Source of the DNA: Alphaproteobacteria bacterium
GTDB lineage: Bacteria; Pseudomonadota; Alphaproteobacteria; Rhodospirillales; Rhodospirillaceae
DNA: 7,512 bases
NCBI GenBank assembly: GCA_003250275.1
Contig: QKGW01000517.1
Span: 1-7,512 of the forward strand
Reading direction: 5' to 3'
This document shows, in pieces, positions 1-6,140 of the stretch. Each line of letters begins with the position of its first letter. Within the stretch, counting starts at the first letter, position 1. A model generated the notes under the pieces. The model was not told where the DNA came from. It saw only the letters and a list, made by a program, of their open reading frames with translations, and ran no database searches. The position numbers and the translations under genes are program-made.

Positions 1-1149
1 CAGCAGGTCTACCAGCTCCTCGCCGAGGCGCTGCTGCAACAGGGGCGCGTCGATCTCGCGATCGAGACCCTGAGCCAGTTCCTCGAACTCGCCCCGACGA
101 ACAAGGCGGCGCAGGTGCGGCTCGCGCAGCTCTACCACGTCAACGGCGACAGCAACCGCGCGCTCGCGCTGATCGACGCCGTTACCGAGCTCGATCCCGA
201 GTATCCGGTCGCGTGGGAGACCCGCGCCCGCATCGCGATCGAACACAAGGACTGGCCCGCCGCCGAGGCGGCTGTCGCCAAGCTGCGCCCGCTTGAGGGC
301 CAGGCCACGACCGCCGACTATCTGCACGGCCAGGTGCTCGCCTCCACCGGCAAGATGGAGGAGGCGGTGAAAGTGTTCACCGCGGTGATCGACGCCGATC
401 CGTCGAGCCCGCTCGCGGACCGCGCCATCCTCGCGCTGATCGCCGAGGCGGCGACCAAGTACCTCGACGGCCTCGGTCTCAAGAGCCCGACCGCGCTCAC
501 CGCGCTCGCTCAGACGCACGCCGAGCTCGGCCGCCGCGACAAGGCGGCGGAGATCGTCGACGGGGTGATCGCGCAGGGGCCGACCTCGCCGGATCCCTAC
601 ATCCTCCGCGCGCGGCTCTACATCACCGAGAACCAGCGCATCCCCGCCGTCGACGTTCTGCAGCGGGGCGTGCAGGCGGTGCCCTCCGACATGCGGATGC
701 CGGTGATGCTCGCCGACCTCTACAGCCAGATGGGCCGCATCCCCGAGGCGATCGCGCTCTACGAAAACGCGTTGCAGCGCAACCCCGGGCTCGACCTCGC
801 GGCCAACAACATGGCGCAGTTGATCGCCGACCATCAGTTCAACGACCAGCAGGCGCTCGAAAAGGCGCGGCGCGCCGCCGAACGCTTCATCCGGTCGGAG
901 AACCCGCTGTTCCAGGACACCATCGCCTGGGTCTACGTCCGCCAGGGCCAGGCCGAGCAGGCGCTGTCGATCTTCTCGCGCCTCGCCGCGACAGCCAACC
1001 TGCCGCAGCAGATCCACTACCACTACGGCAAGGCCCTGGTGATGGCGGGCGACAAGGTGGAGGCGAAGAAGCAGCTCGAAATCGCCACCAAGGACGCCAA
1101 GCCCTATCCGGGGCTCGACGACGCCAAGCAGTTGCTCAAGCAGCTCTGA
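1..1149 (+). CDS. Tetratricopeptide-repeat protein, 3' part (5' end outside window)
   Basis: The frame is open from the first base to a TGA at 1147-1149, giving 382 residues of a longer protein; the first in-frame GTG (115) lies inside a repeat and is not a believable start. The sequence is a run of about nine to ten degenerate 34-residue TPR units, with typical segments such as LLAEALLQQGRVDLAIETL near residue 6 and ADLYSQMGRIPEAIALYENA near residue 238, each ending in a D/NP-type turn. The last three repeats (ALEKARRAAERF, then DTIAWVYVRQGQAEQALSIF, then IHYHYGKALVMAGDKVEAKK) resemble the C-terminus of the large TPR lipoproteins of the PrsT / PEP-CTERM exopolysaccharide type and of general TPR scaffold proteins. 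TPR stacks bind other proteins and have no catalytic residues. Without the N-terminus, a signal peptide or lipobox cannot be checked. The TPR assignment is secure; the PrsT-like subtype is a guess. A hairpin follows directly, so this is the last gene of its transcript. Confidence 0.9.
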   Translation, partial: QQVYQLLAEALLQQGRVDLAIETLSQFLELAPTNKAAQVRLAQLYHVNGDSNRALALIDAVTELDPEYPVAWETRARIAIEHKDWPAAEAAVAKLRPLEGQATTADYLHGQVLASTGKMEEAVKVFTAVIDADPSSPLADRAILALIAEAATKYLDGLGLKSPTALTALAQTHAELGRRDKAAEIVDGVIAQGPTSPDPYILRARLYITENQRIPAVDVLQRGVQAVPSDMRMPVMLADLYSQMGRIPEAIALYENALQRNPGLDLAANNMAQLIADHQFNDQQALEKARRAAERFIRSENPLFQDTIAWVYVRQGQAEQALSIFSRLAATANLPQQIHYHYGKALVMAGDKVEAKKQLEIATKDAKPYPGLDDAKQLLKQL

Positions 1150-1162
1150 CGGCAAGCATTCA

Positions 1163-1196
1163 GGGAACGGCGGGGGCGCGAGCTCCCGCCGTTTCC
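1163..1196 (+). terminator. GNRA-capped hairpin after the TPR gene, probable terminator
   Basis: A 12-pair stem (1166-1177 with 1182-1193) closes on the tetraloop GCGA; it can extend to 15 pairs (1163-1196), with G-U wobbles at only two positions. It starts 14 nt after the TPR stop codon, where an intrinsic terminator would lie. The weakness is the absence of a T run after the stem: the three Ts at 1192-1194 lie within it and GTGTCTGC follows. It may therefore stop transcription inefficiently, work with Rho, or mainly protect the 3' end of the mRNA. Confidence 0.55.
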
Positions 1197-1197
1197 G

Positions 1198-1290
1198 TGT
1201 CTGCACAAAATTTCGTCGAGAGATGCCCGAATCTGCGTCAATTCCCGTTGTAATATGACAGCCGATACATAAATCCTGACATAAAACAAT
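1198..1290 (+). promoter_or_regulatory. AT-rich promoter-like stretch upstream of the importer operon
   Basis: In an otherwise very GC-rich window this stretch is markedly AT-rich, especially 1248-1290. It contains loose sigma70-like hexamers (TTGTAA at 1248, ATGACA at 1255, CTGACA at 1276; CATAAA-type -10 candidates around 1268 and 1280), but no pair has both good matches and a 16-18 nt spacer, so no exact promoter is proposed. The 7-mer ACATAAA occurs twice, at 1267-1273 and 1279-1285, and TGACA occurs twice 21 nt apart (1256, 1277); these could be regulator half-sites or chance in AT-rich sequence. Lying between a terminator-like hairpin and a five-gene operon, it is the natural place for the operon promoter. 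Confidence 0.35.
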
Positions 1291-1295
1291 GATTT

Positions 1296-1311
1296 GCGGC
1301 GTCACCGCCGC
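1296..1311 (+). promoter_or_regulatory. Small GC hairpin in the importer leader
   Basis: GCGGCG (1296-1301) and CGCCGC (1306-1311) form a perfect 6-pair stem with the loop TCAC, 39 nt upstream of the preferred GTG start of the first permease. If TTG 1294 or ATG 1321 were the true start, it would be coding or immediately 5' of the start. Short GC stems arise easily by chance in this DNA, so a role is uncertain. Confidence 0.2.
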
Positions 1312-1339
1312 CCGGCCAGCATGACTTGCCCTCGTGGTC

Positions 1340-1345
1340 GAGAGG
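1340..1345 (+). promoter_or_regulatory. Ribosome binding site that decides the first permease start
   Basis: GAGAGG sits 5 nt before GTG 1351, ideal spacing. The competing in-frame starts, TTG 1294 and ATG 1321, have no purine-rich sequence in front of them (CGCCGCCCGGCCAGC precedes ATG 1321). The GTG start also puts the first membrane helix right at the N-terminus, as usual for short PotC-like permeases. Confidence 0.6.
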
Positions 1346-1350
1346 TTCCC

Positions 1351-2136
1351 GTGCCTGCTGTCACCGCGTTCTATCTGCTGTTCCTGGTCGCCCCGATTCT
1401 GCTGCTCGCGGTGGGGTCGGTCGGCGGCACCTGGACCAACACGCTCCTGCCCGACGGCTTCACCACCGAGTGGTACCGCAACGTCTGGGAGGACGGCAGC
1501 TTCCGCCGCGCCTTCGTCGTCAGCCTGTGGGTGTGTCTGTCCACCTGCATCGCCACCGCCGCGATCGGCCTGCCGCTCGCCTACGGCATCTACGGCGCGG
1601 CGCGGCGCGGCGTGAAGATCGCGGCGCGGCTGCTCTACCTGATGCCGGTGGCCGCGCCGCCGCTGGTGCTCGGCTTCGGCTTCATTCTGGTGTTCTCGAC
1701 CGACGAACTGCCGTTTCTCGGCACGCCGTGGCTGCTGGTGTGCGGCCACGTGGTGCTGACCCTGCCGTATCTGATGCAGACCCTGGTGGCGGATATGCGC
1801 CACCTCCAGCTCGACACCCTCGAACGCGCGGCGGAGAGCCTCGGCGCGGGGTTCGTGCAGCGTTTCTTCGGCATCATCGTGCCGAGCCTGCGCCACAGCC
1901 TCGCTTCCGGCCTGATCATGGTCGCGGCGCTGTCGATCGGCGAGTTCCAGTTGTCCAATCTGATCGCCGGGTTCCTTTCGCGTCCGTATCCGGTGGTGCT
2001 GCTTCAGGCGTTCTACGGCGCGACCGGGTTCGCCTGCGCCGCGACGGTGATCCTGCTCGCGCTCGCGCTGATCTCGGGCGCGGCGGCGGGCGTCGCCGGG
2101 CATGGGCGCGTCGGCGTGCAGGGGGCGCACACATGA
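1351..2136 (+). CDS. ABC importer permease, PotC-like (MetI superfamily)
   Basis: A 261-residue inner-membrane permease, one half of the importer's transmembrane channel. Hydrophobic segments lie near residues 5-24, 54-82, 92-115, 127-146, 184-204 and 227-250, matching the six-helix MetI fold. The cytoplasmic EAA loop that docks on the ATPase is clear at about residues 158-178 (ERAAESLGAG, then IIVP), with the conserved Gly at 165. Start chosen at GTG 1351 because GAGAGG precedes it at ideal spacing; an ATG start at 1321 would add ten residues and a TTG at 1294 nineteen. It is the first gene of the operon and its stop overlaps the ATPase start by 4 nt (ATGA), indicating translational coupling. 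Its partner permease is unusually placed, two genes further down at 4317. The family transports polyamines, Fe3+, phosphonates, thiamine and other solutes, so the substrate is not defined. Confidence 0.9.
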   Translation: MPAVTAFYLLFLVAPILLLAVGSVGGTWTNTLLPDGFTTEWYRNVWEDGSFRRAFVVSLWVCLSTCIATAAIGLPLAYGIYGAARRGVKIAARLLYLMPVAAPPLVLGFGFILVFSTDELPFLGTPWLLVCGHVVLTLPYLMQTLVADMRHLQLDTLERAAESLGAGFVQRFFGIIVPSLRHSLASGLIMVAALSIGEFQLSNLIAGFLSRPYPVVLLQAFYGATGFACAATVILLALALISGAAAGVAGHGRVGVQGAHT

Positions 2137-3185
2137 GCATCGCGATTTCCGGTTTGACCTTCCGCTATCCGGGCGGCGCCGGGGTGTTCGGCATCGACCT
2201 CGACGTCGCGCCCGGCGCGTTCTGCGCGGTGATCGGGCCGTCGGGATGCGGCAAGACCACGCTGCTGCAACTGATCGCGGGCTTCCTCCGCCCTGAAACC
2301 GGGCGGATCGCGCTCTCGGGCGTGGACGTCGCCGACGTCGCGCCGAAGGACCGCAACGTCGGCGTGGTGTTCCAGAACTACGCTCTCTTCCCGCACATGA
2401 CCGCGCTCGAAAACGTCGCTTATCCGCTGAAGCTGCGCGGCGTTTCCGCCGCCGAGCGGCGCGAGCGGGCGGGGCAGGCGCTCGAAAGCGCGCGCCTCTC
2501 GGCGTTGGCCGACCGCAGGCCCAACCAGCTTTCCGGCGGCCAGCAGCAGCGCGTCGCGCTCGCCCGTGCGCTGGTGTTCCGTCCGCGCGCTCTGCTCCTC
2601 GACGAGCCGCTCTCCGCGCTCGACGCGGCGCACCGCGCGGCGATGCGCGACGAGATCCGCGCGGTGCAGCGCGAGCACGGCATCGCCACCCTGCACGTCA
2701 CCCACGACCAGGAGGAGGCGCTCTCGATCGCCGACGTCGTCGCGGTGATGGATGCCGGACGCCTGCTCCAGCTCGCGCCGCCGCGCGAGTTGTACGACCG
2801 CCCGGTCAATCGCTTCGTCGCGGGCTTCGTCGGCCACGCCAACCTGTTCGACGCCAAGGTGGCGAAGGGCGCGCTCGAAACCCCGGTGGGACCGATGCGC
2901 ACCCTCGACCCGCTGCCCGAGGACGGCGCGACGGTGACGGTGCTGCTGCGCCCCGAAGCCCTCGAACCGATCGTCGAGGCGCACGTGCGCGAAGGCGTCG
3001 CCGCCGCCGACGGCGCGCTGGTGCTGATGGGCGCGGTGACGCGCGACCGCTTCCTCGGCTCGCTGCGCCGCTTCGACCTCGCCGTCGCCGGCGGCACGAT
3101 CCTCGGCGAAACCAGTTCCCAGGCGCCGATCCTCGGAGTCCGCGTGCCTCCGGGGGCGGTGCGGGTGTTGCCGCCGGAAGCGTGA
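2133..3185 (+). CDS. ABC importer ATPase, PotA/FbpC-like with TOBE domain
   Basis: A 350-residue cytoplasmic ATPase that powers uptake. All nucleotide-binding motifs are intact and in order: Walker A GPSGCGKT (residues 35-42), Q-loop Gln81 in VVFQNYALFPHMT, signature LSGGQ (133-137), Walker B ALLLDEP (153-159) with catalytic Glu158, D-loop SALD (161-164) and H-loop His191 in HVTHDQEEAL. After the roughly 235-residue ATPase domain comes a C-terminal part of about 110 residues with the LLRPEAL motif (271-277), typical of the TOBE regulatory domain of PotA, FbpC and PhnT-type ATPases. Start ATG 2133 overlaps the upstream permease stop by 4 nt, with AGGGGG 7 nt before it. Its frame stays open far upstream through the permease gene, but that is a GC-rich shadow. 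The Y-loop segment QNYALFPHMT is the classical form in this class. Substrate unknown. Confidence 0.95.
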   Translation: MSIAISGLTFRYPGGAGVFGIDLDVAPGAFCAVIGPSGCGKTTLLQLIAGFLRPETGRIALSGVDVADVAPKDRNVGVVFQNYALFPHMTALENVAYPLKLRGVSAAERRERAGQALESARLSALADRRPNQLSGGQQQRVALARALVFRPRALLLDEPLSALDAAHRAAMRDEIRAVQREHGIATLHVTHDQEEALSIADVVAVMDAGRLLQLAPPRELYDRPVNRFVAGFVGHANLFDAKVAKGALETPVGPMRTLDPLPEDGATVTVLLRPEALEPIVEAHVREGVAAADGALVLMGAVTRDRFLGSLRRFDLAVAGGTILGETSSQAPILGVRVPPGAVRVLPPEA

Positions 3186-3195
3186 TCTCCGGCGG
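3171..3195 (+). promoter_or_regulatory. Intercistronic hairpin between ATPase and binding-protein genes
   Basis: CCGCCGGA (3171-3178) and TCCGGCGG (3188-3195) form a perfect 8-pair stem around a 9 nt loop that includes the ATPase stop codon TGA (3183-3185). No T run follows, so it is not a convincing terminator. Hairpins at this point in importer operons commonly protect the mRNA or adjust the amount of binding protein relative to the membrane and ATPase subunits; that role is inference here. The binding-protein gene starts 48 nt downstream. Confidence 0.4.
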
Positions 3196-3229
3196 TCGTC
3201 GCGTCGCGTACCCGTCTCATGTCCGTTAC

Positions 3230-3236
3230 GAGAGGA
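3230..3236 (+). promoter_or_regulatory. Ribosome binding site of the binding-protein gene
   Basis: GAGAGGA ends 7 nt before ATG 3244 and fixes that start, which in turn gives a textbook signal peptide. It is independent of the ATPase stop, 45 nt upstream, so this gene is probably initiated on its own rather than by coupling. Confidence 0.6.
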
Positions 3237-3243
3237 TGACCCG

Positions 3244-4308
3244 ATGAAACGACTTTTGCTTGCCGCTTGCGTGACGGCCGCGTTTGCCGGTCCGGCGCTC
3301 GCATTCGACGGCCCCGAGCTCTACAAGGGCGAGGCCGATCTCTACAAGGCGGCGGAGAAGGAGGGGCTCGTCGTCTCCTTCGACACCGGCCCGACCTGGG
3401 CCAACTGGGCCGAGCAGTTCAAGAACTTCAAGAAGCGCTATCCCGGCGTCGAGATGACCTACAACGACCTCGGCTCCGCCGCGACGGTGGTCGCGCTCGA
3501 CAAGGCGCGCAACCGCCCGCAGGCGGATACCGCGTACTACTTCGCCGCCTCCGCCATCGACGCGGTGGCGAAGGACGTGGTCGCGCCGTTCAAGCCGGTG
3601 AACTTCGACAAGCTGCCGCCGGTCTGGCGTGATCCGGACGGCAAGTGGTTCACCATCCACAGCCTCACCATCGCCTTCGTGGTCAACACCAAGCTGGTGA
3701 AAAACCCGCCGCAGAGCTGGGCCGACCTGCTCAAGCCGGAATACAAGAACACCGTGGTCTACCTCGACCCGCGCACCGCTGGCGTCGGCCAGGTGACGGT
3801 GTTCGCCGCGAACTTCGGCAACGGCGGCACGATGGACGACGTCAAGCCCGGCATCGATTACATGGGCAAGCTCCACAAGGCCGGGAACGTGCTGCGCGTC
3901 GAGGGCACCACACCCTACGCCAAGTTCGTCAAGGGCGAGATCCCGATCTGGATCGCCTACGAGAACGACGGCCTCAAGGCCAAGTACACCGACGGCCTCG
4001 GCGACGCGGTCTCGGTGGTGATCCCGAAGGAGGCGACCGCCGCCGCCCCGTACGCGATCAGCCTGGTCAAGAACGGGCCGAACCCGAGCGCGGGCAAGCT
4101 CTGGCTCAACTACATCATGACCCAGGAAGGCCAGACCACCTTCGCCAAGGGCTTCGTGCGTCCGTCCGTGCCGGGCGTCGATCTGCCCACGGACGTCGCT
4201 GCGCGTCTGCCCAAGGCGCCGCAGGTGAAGCCGCTCGACGTCAAGGCCGCCGCCGCGAAGAAGGCGGAGATCGACGCCGGGTGGGCCAAGGCCGCCCTCG
4301 GCAAGTGA
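3244..4308 (+). CDS. Periplasmic solute-binding protein of the ABC importer (COG1840-type)
   Basis: A 354-residue exported binding protein that delivers the solute to the permeases. The N-terminus MKRLLLAACVTAAFAGPALA is a clear Sec signal peptide: two basic residues, a hydrophobic core and an AxA site (A18-L19-A20), with cleavage likely before Phe21. There is no lipobox cysteine at the cleavage site. The mature part has the features of the type II periplasmic fold of the AfuA/FbpA/PhnS class: FVVNTKLV (145-152), PPQSWADLLKPEYKNT (155-170), DPRTAGVG (175-182), and near the C-terminus VKNGPNPSAGKLWLNYIM (275-292) followed by the EGQ turn. The C-lobe Tyr-Tyr pair used by ferric-binding FbpA proteins is not seen where expected; the only YY (98-99) is in the N-lobe. 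Iron is therefore not supported, and phosphonates, polyamines, thiamine or another small solute remain possible. It is third in the operon, where such genes more often come first. Confidence 0.92.
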   Translation: MKRLLLAACVTAAFAGPALAFDGPELYKGEADLYKAAEKEGLVVSFDTGPTWANWAEQFKNFKKRYPGVEMTYNDLGSAATVVALDKARNRPQADTAYYFAASAIDAVAKDVVAPFKPVNFDKLPPVWRDPDGKWFTIHSLTIAFVVNTKLVKNPPQSWADLLKPEYKNTVVYLDPRTAGVGQVTVFAANFGNGGTMDDVKPGIDYMGKLHKAGNVLRVEGTTPYAKFVKGEIPIWIAYENDGLKAKYTDGLGDAVSVVIPKEATAAAPYAISLVKNGPNPSAGKLWLNYIMTQEGQTTFAKGFVRPSVPGVDLPTDVAARLPKAPQVKPLDVKAAAAKKAEIDAGWAKAALGK

Positions 4309-4316
4309 GCTGAACC

Positions 4317-5153
4317 ATGACCCCGTCCGCACCCCGCAACACCAGGCTGCTCTGGCTCGCCCTTCCGGGCGTGGGGGTGCTGACGGCGTTTTTCCTCGCG
4401 CCGCTCGCGGTGGTGTTCATCGAGGCGGGCAAGGGCGACGCGATCGCCCGCCTGTTCGCCGGGCGCGAATTCTGGGATGCGCTCGTCGCCTCGCTCTGGC
4501 TCGGGGCGCGGGCGGCGGCGCTGTCCCTCGTCGTCGGCATCGGCGTGGCCGCGCACCTCGCGCGGGTGTCGCCGCGGCTGCGCGCCGCGCTTCAGGTGCT
4601 GATCGCGCTGCCGCTCACCTTCTCCGGCCTGATCGTCGCCTACGGCTTCATCCTGCTGCTCGGGCGTGCCGGATTCATCACCCTGCTGCTCGAAAAGGTC
4701 GGCGCCGATCCGGCGGCGATCGCGGGCGCGTTCTACGGCCCGGTGGGGCTGATCTTCGCCTATTCCTACTATCTGATTCCGCGCGTCGTGCTGATGCTGC
4801 TGCCGGTCTTCCTCAACTTCGACCCGCGCCAGATGCAGGCGGCGGAAAGCCTCGGCGCGCCGCGCTGGCGGGCGTGGTTCGAGATCGTGCTGCCGCAGGT
4901 GGCGCCGACCTTCCTCGCCGCGTTCTGCCTTGTCGCCGCGGTCGCGGTGGGGGCCTACGGCACCGCGCTCGCCCTCGTCGGCACTCAGCTCAACATCCTG
5001 CCACTGCGCCTCTACGCGCTGATTTCCGACGTCGGCGCGGATTTCCCGCTCGCCTCGGCGGTTTCGGTTTTGCTGCTCGCGGTGTGTTCGATGATCATGG
5101 CGGTGGCGGAAATCGCCGCGGCCCGTGCGGAGGACGTGAATGTACGCTCTTGA
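4317..5153 (+). CDS. ABC importer permease, PotB-like (MetI superfamily)
   Basis: A 278-residue inner-membrane permease, the second half of the transmembrane channel and partner of the permease at 1351. Hydrophobic stretches lie near residues 13-36, 58-82, 92-116, 135-165, 199-222 and 246-266. The EAA docking loop is at residues 174-193 (QAAESLGAPRWRAWFEIVLP) with Gly180, and closely resembles the AAESLGAG loop of the other permease, as expected when both halves dock on one ATPase dimer. A longer N-terminus before the first helix is typical of the PotB/CysU-like partner. It begins 8 nt after the binding-protein stop with only a weak GTGAG ribosome site, so re-initiation from the upstream gene is likely. 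Its 3' end overlaps the LOG-family gene by 14 nt. Substrate not defined by sequence. Confidence 0.9.
   Translation: MTPSAPRNTRLLWLALPGVGVLTAFFLAPLAVVFIEAGKGDAIARLFAGREFWDALVASLWLGARAAALSLVVGIGVAAHLARVSPRLRAALQVLIALPLTFSGLIVAYGFILLLGRAGFITLLLEKVGADPAAIAGAFYGPVGLIFAYSYYLIPRVVLMLLPVFLNFDPRQMQAAESLGAPRWRAWFEIVLPQVAPTFLAAFCLVAAVAVGAYGTALALVGTQLNILPLRLYALISDVGADFPLASAVSVLLLAVCSMIMAVAEIAAARAEDVNVRS
5129..5134 (+). promoter_or_regulatory. Strong ribosome binding site for the LOG-family gene, inside the permease gene
   Basis: GGAGGA lies 5 nt before ATG 5140, near-perfect anti-16S complementarity and spacing, while still inside the permease coding sequence. It fixes the start of the downstream gene and, with the 14 nt overlap, shows that the LOG-family gene belongs to the importer transcript. 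Confidence 0.75.
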
Positions 5154-5709
5154 CCCGATCACCAACACCCTGACCGATCCGGCGATGCCGGGTGCGGTGG
5201 CGCTCGACGCGGCGGGGGCGCTGGTCTGGTTGCAGCGCCACAGCGGGCGGCGGGTGCGCGCGCCGATCGGCGTGATCGGCCCGCGCGAGGAGGACGAGGC
5301 GCGCAACCGCACCGCCGAGGCGGTCGGGCGGATGCTCGCGGGTTTCGGCTTCACCGTGATCTGCGGCGGGCGCGGCGGCGTGATGCAGGCGGTCTGCCGC
5401 GGCGTGTCGGAGGCCGGGGGGCTGTCGATCGGCCTCCTGCCGGAACCCGATCCCGGCGTCGCCAATCCCTACGTCGGGGTGCCGGTCGCCACCGGCATCG
5501 GCGAGGCGCGCAACGCGATCATCGCGCAGTCCGCCGCGCTCCTGATCGTCATCGGCGACAGCTACGGCACGCTCTCCGAGGTCGCGCTCGGGCTGCGGTT
5601 CGGCAAGACCGTGCTCGGCCTCTGCGCGCCGCCCAAGGTCGAGGGGGTGGTGCCGCTCGCGCGCGTCGAGGACCTGCCACAGGCGCTCGCCGACGCGCTA
5701 CTCGCCTGA
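5140..5709 (+). CDS. LOG/TIGR00725-family nucleotide-binding (SLOG fold) protein
   Basis: A 189-residue predicted cytoplasmic protein with a Rossmann-like fold. Family motifs: IGVIGPRE (43-50), CGGRGGVMQAVCRG (75-88), NPYVGVPVATGIGEARN (109-125) and GDSYGTLSE (139-147), then the closing strand GKTVLGL. This pattern matches the TIGR00725 group, often annotated as possible lysine decarboxylase or LOG, to which the Chlamydomonas molybdenum-cofactor carrier protein belongs. True LOG cytokinin phosphoribohydrolases have PGGxGTxxE; here the PGG position reads GDS, while GT and the final Glu remain, so the same catalysis cannot be assumed. Residues 1-42 form an N-terminal extension (MYALDPITNTLTDP and on) before the first strand. 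The gene overlaps the permease by 14 nt and its stop overlaps the acetyltransferase stop by 12 bp tail to tail. Likely roles are binding, carrying or hydrolysing a nucleotide-like ligand connected to the imported solute; that is inference. Confidence 0.85.
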   Translation: MYALDPITNTLTDPAMPGAVALDAAGALVWLQRHSGRRVRAPIGVIGPREEDEARNRTAEAVGRMLAGFGFTVICGGRGGVMQAVCRGVSEAGGLSIGLLPEPDPGVANPYVGVPVATGIGEARNAIIAQSAALLIVIGDSYGTLSEVALGLRFGKTVLGLCAPPKVEGVVPLARVEDLPQALADALLA

Positions 5710-5719
5710 GGCGGAGTAG
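5698..5719. terminator. Small hairpin holding both convergent stop codons
   Basis: CTACTCGCC (5698-5706) pairs with GGC and GAGTAG (5710-5712, 5714-5719), a 9-pair stem with one bulged G (5713) and the 3 nt loop TGA. The loop is the stop codon of the LOG-family gene, and the first three bases are the complement of the acetyltransferase TAG. No T run follows on either strand, so this is at best a weak bidirectional end signal or mRNA-stabilising hairpin. With two genes ending here there is no other room for a terminator. Confidence 0.3.
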
Positions 5720-6135
5720 GGGAGCAGCACCTTCTGCATCACCGCCACCGGGGTTTCGGCGAAGCCGCAGCCGCGATGGAAGCCGATCACGGCGCGGTTG
5801 GTGTTGCGCACCAGCAGCTGGATTTTCGGGATGCCCGCGGCGAGCACCCAGGCTTCCGCCGCCGCCATCAGCGCGCGGCCGATGCCTTCGCCGCGCCGCG
5901 CCGGATCGGTGGCGAGGTAGTAGATCCAGCCGCGGTGGCCGTCGTGGCCGACCATCGCCGAGCCGATCAGCGCGCCTTCCGCGACCGCCACCAGAACCTC
6001 GCTCGCCGCCTGGCCGCGCGCGCGGTGGAAGTCGGCGAGCGGGTCGTTCGTCGGCGCCACGAGGTTGCACGCGCGCCACAGCGCCACGGCGGCTTCGGCT
6101 TCGTCGGCGCGCGCCGGACGGATCTGCCAGGGCAT
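5698..6135 (-). CDS. GNAT-family N-acetyltransferase, YpeA-like
   Basis: A 145-residue cytoplasmic acetyltransferase using acetyl-CoA. The sequence follows the E. coli YpeA pattern from end to end: AVALWRACNLVAPTNDP (15-32), VGHDGHRGWIYYLATDP (62-78), the acetyl-CoA pyrophosphate loop RRGEGIGRALM (80-90; R81-x-x-G84-x-G86), GIPKIQLLVR (101-110), and NRAVIGFHRGCGF (113-125) for the last conserved strand-helix. Length is normal for YpeA. The natural substrate of this family is not known to me. ATG 6135 was chosen because AGGAGA lies 5 nt upstream on this strand; the open frame continues 31 codons further upstream, but that extension is arginine-rich, non-conserved and passes through the leader. 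The gene converges on the importer operon with a 12 bp stop overlap and is divergent from the monooxygenase gene. Confidence 0.92.
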   Translation of the reverse strand: MPWQIRPARADEAEAAVALWRACNLVAPTNDPLADFHRARGQAASEVLVAVAEGALIGSAMVGHDGHRGWIYYLATDPARRGEGIGRALMAAAEAWVLAAGIPKIQLLVRNTNRAVIGFHRGCGFAETPVAVMQKVLLPYSASGE

Positions 6136-6140
6136 GGAAA

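Noticed and set aside
1150..1350. A TPP or other known riboswitch in the importer leader
   Set aside because: The conserved TPP motifs (CTGAGA and the later GAACCTGATC-type segment) were sought and not found; only a small GC hairpin is present.
1326..3185. A 619-codon plus-strand frame running through the first permease gene into the ATPase gene, suggesting a fused protein
   Set aside because: The upstream part is arginine-, proline- and histidine-rich without any domain, while the overlapping frame encodes a clear permease. The ATPase has its own ATG and ribosome site at 2133; the extension is a GC-rich shadow.
3226..4332. A long minus-strand open frame (368 codons) opposite the solute-binding protein gene
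   Set aside because: It mirrors codon positions of the plus-strand gene, has low-complexity Leu/Val/Arg/Gly composition and no recognisable motif, as expected for antisense shadows in high-GC DNA.
4110..5465. A 451-codon minus-strand open frame across the second permease and LOG-like genes
   Set aside because: Its Arg/Glu/His/Gln-rich, repetitive composition is typical of antisense translation of GC-rich genes; it spans two well-supported plus-strand genes and a junction between them.
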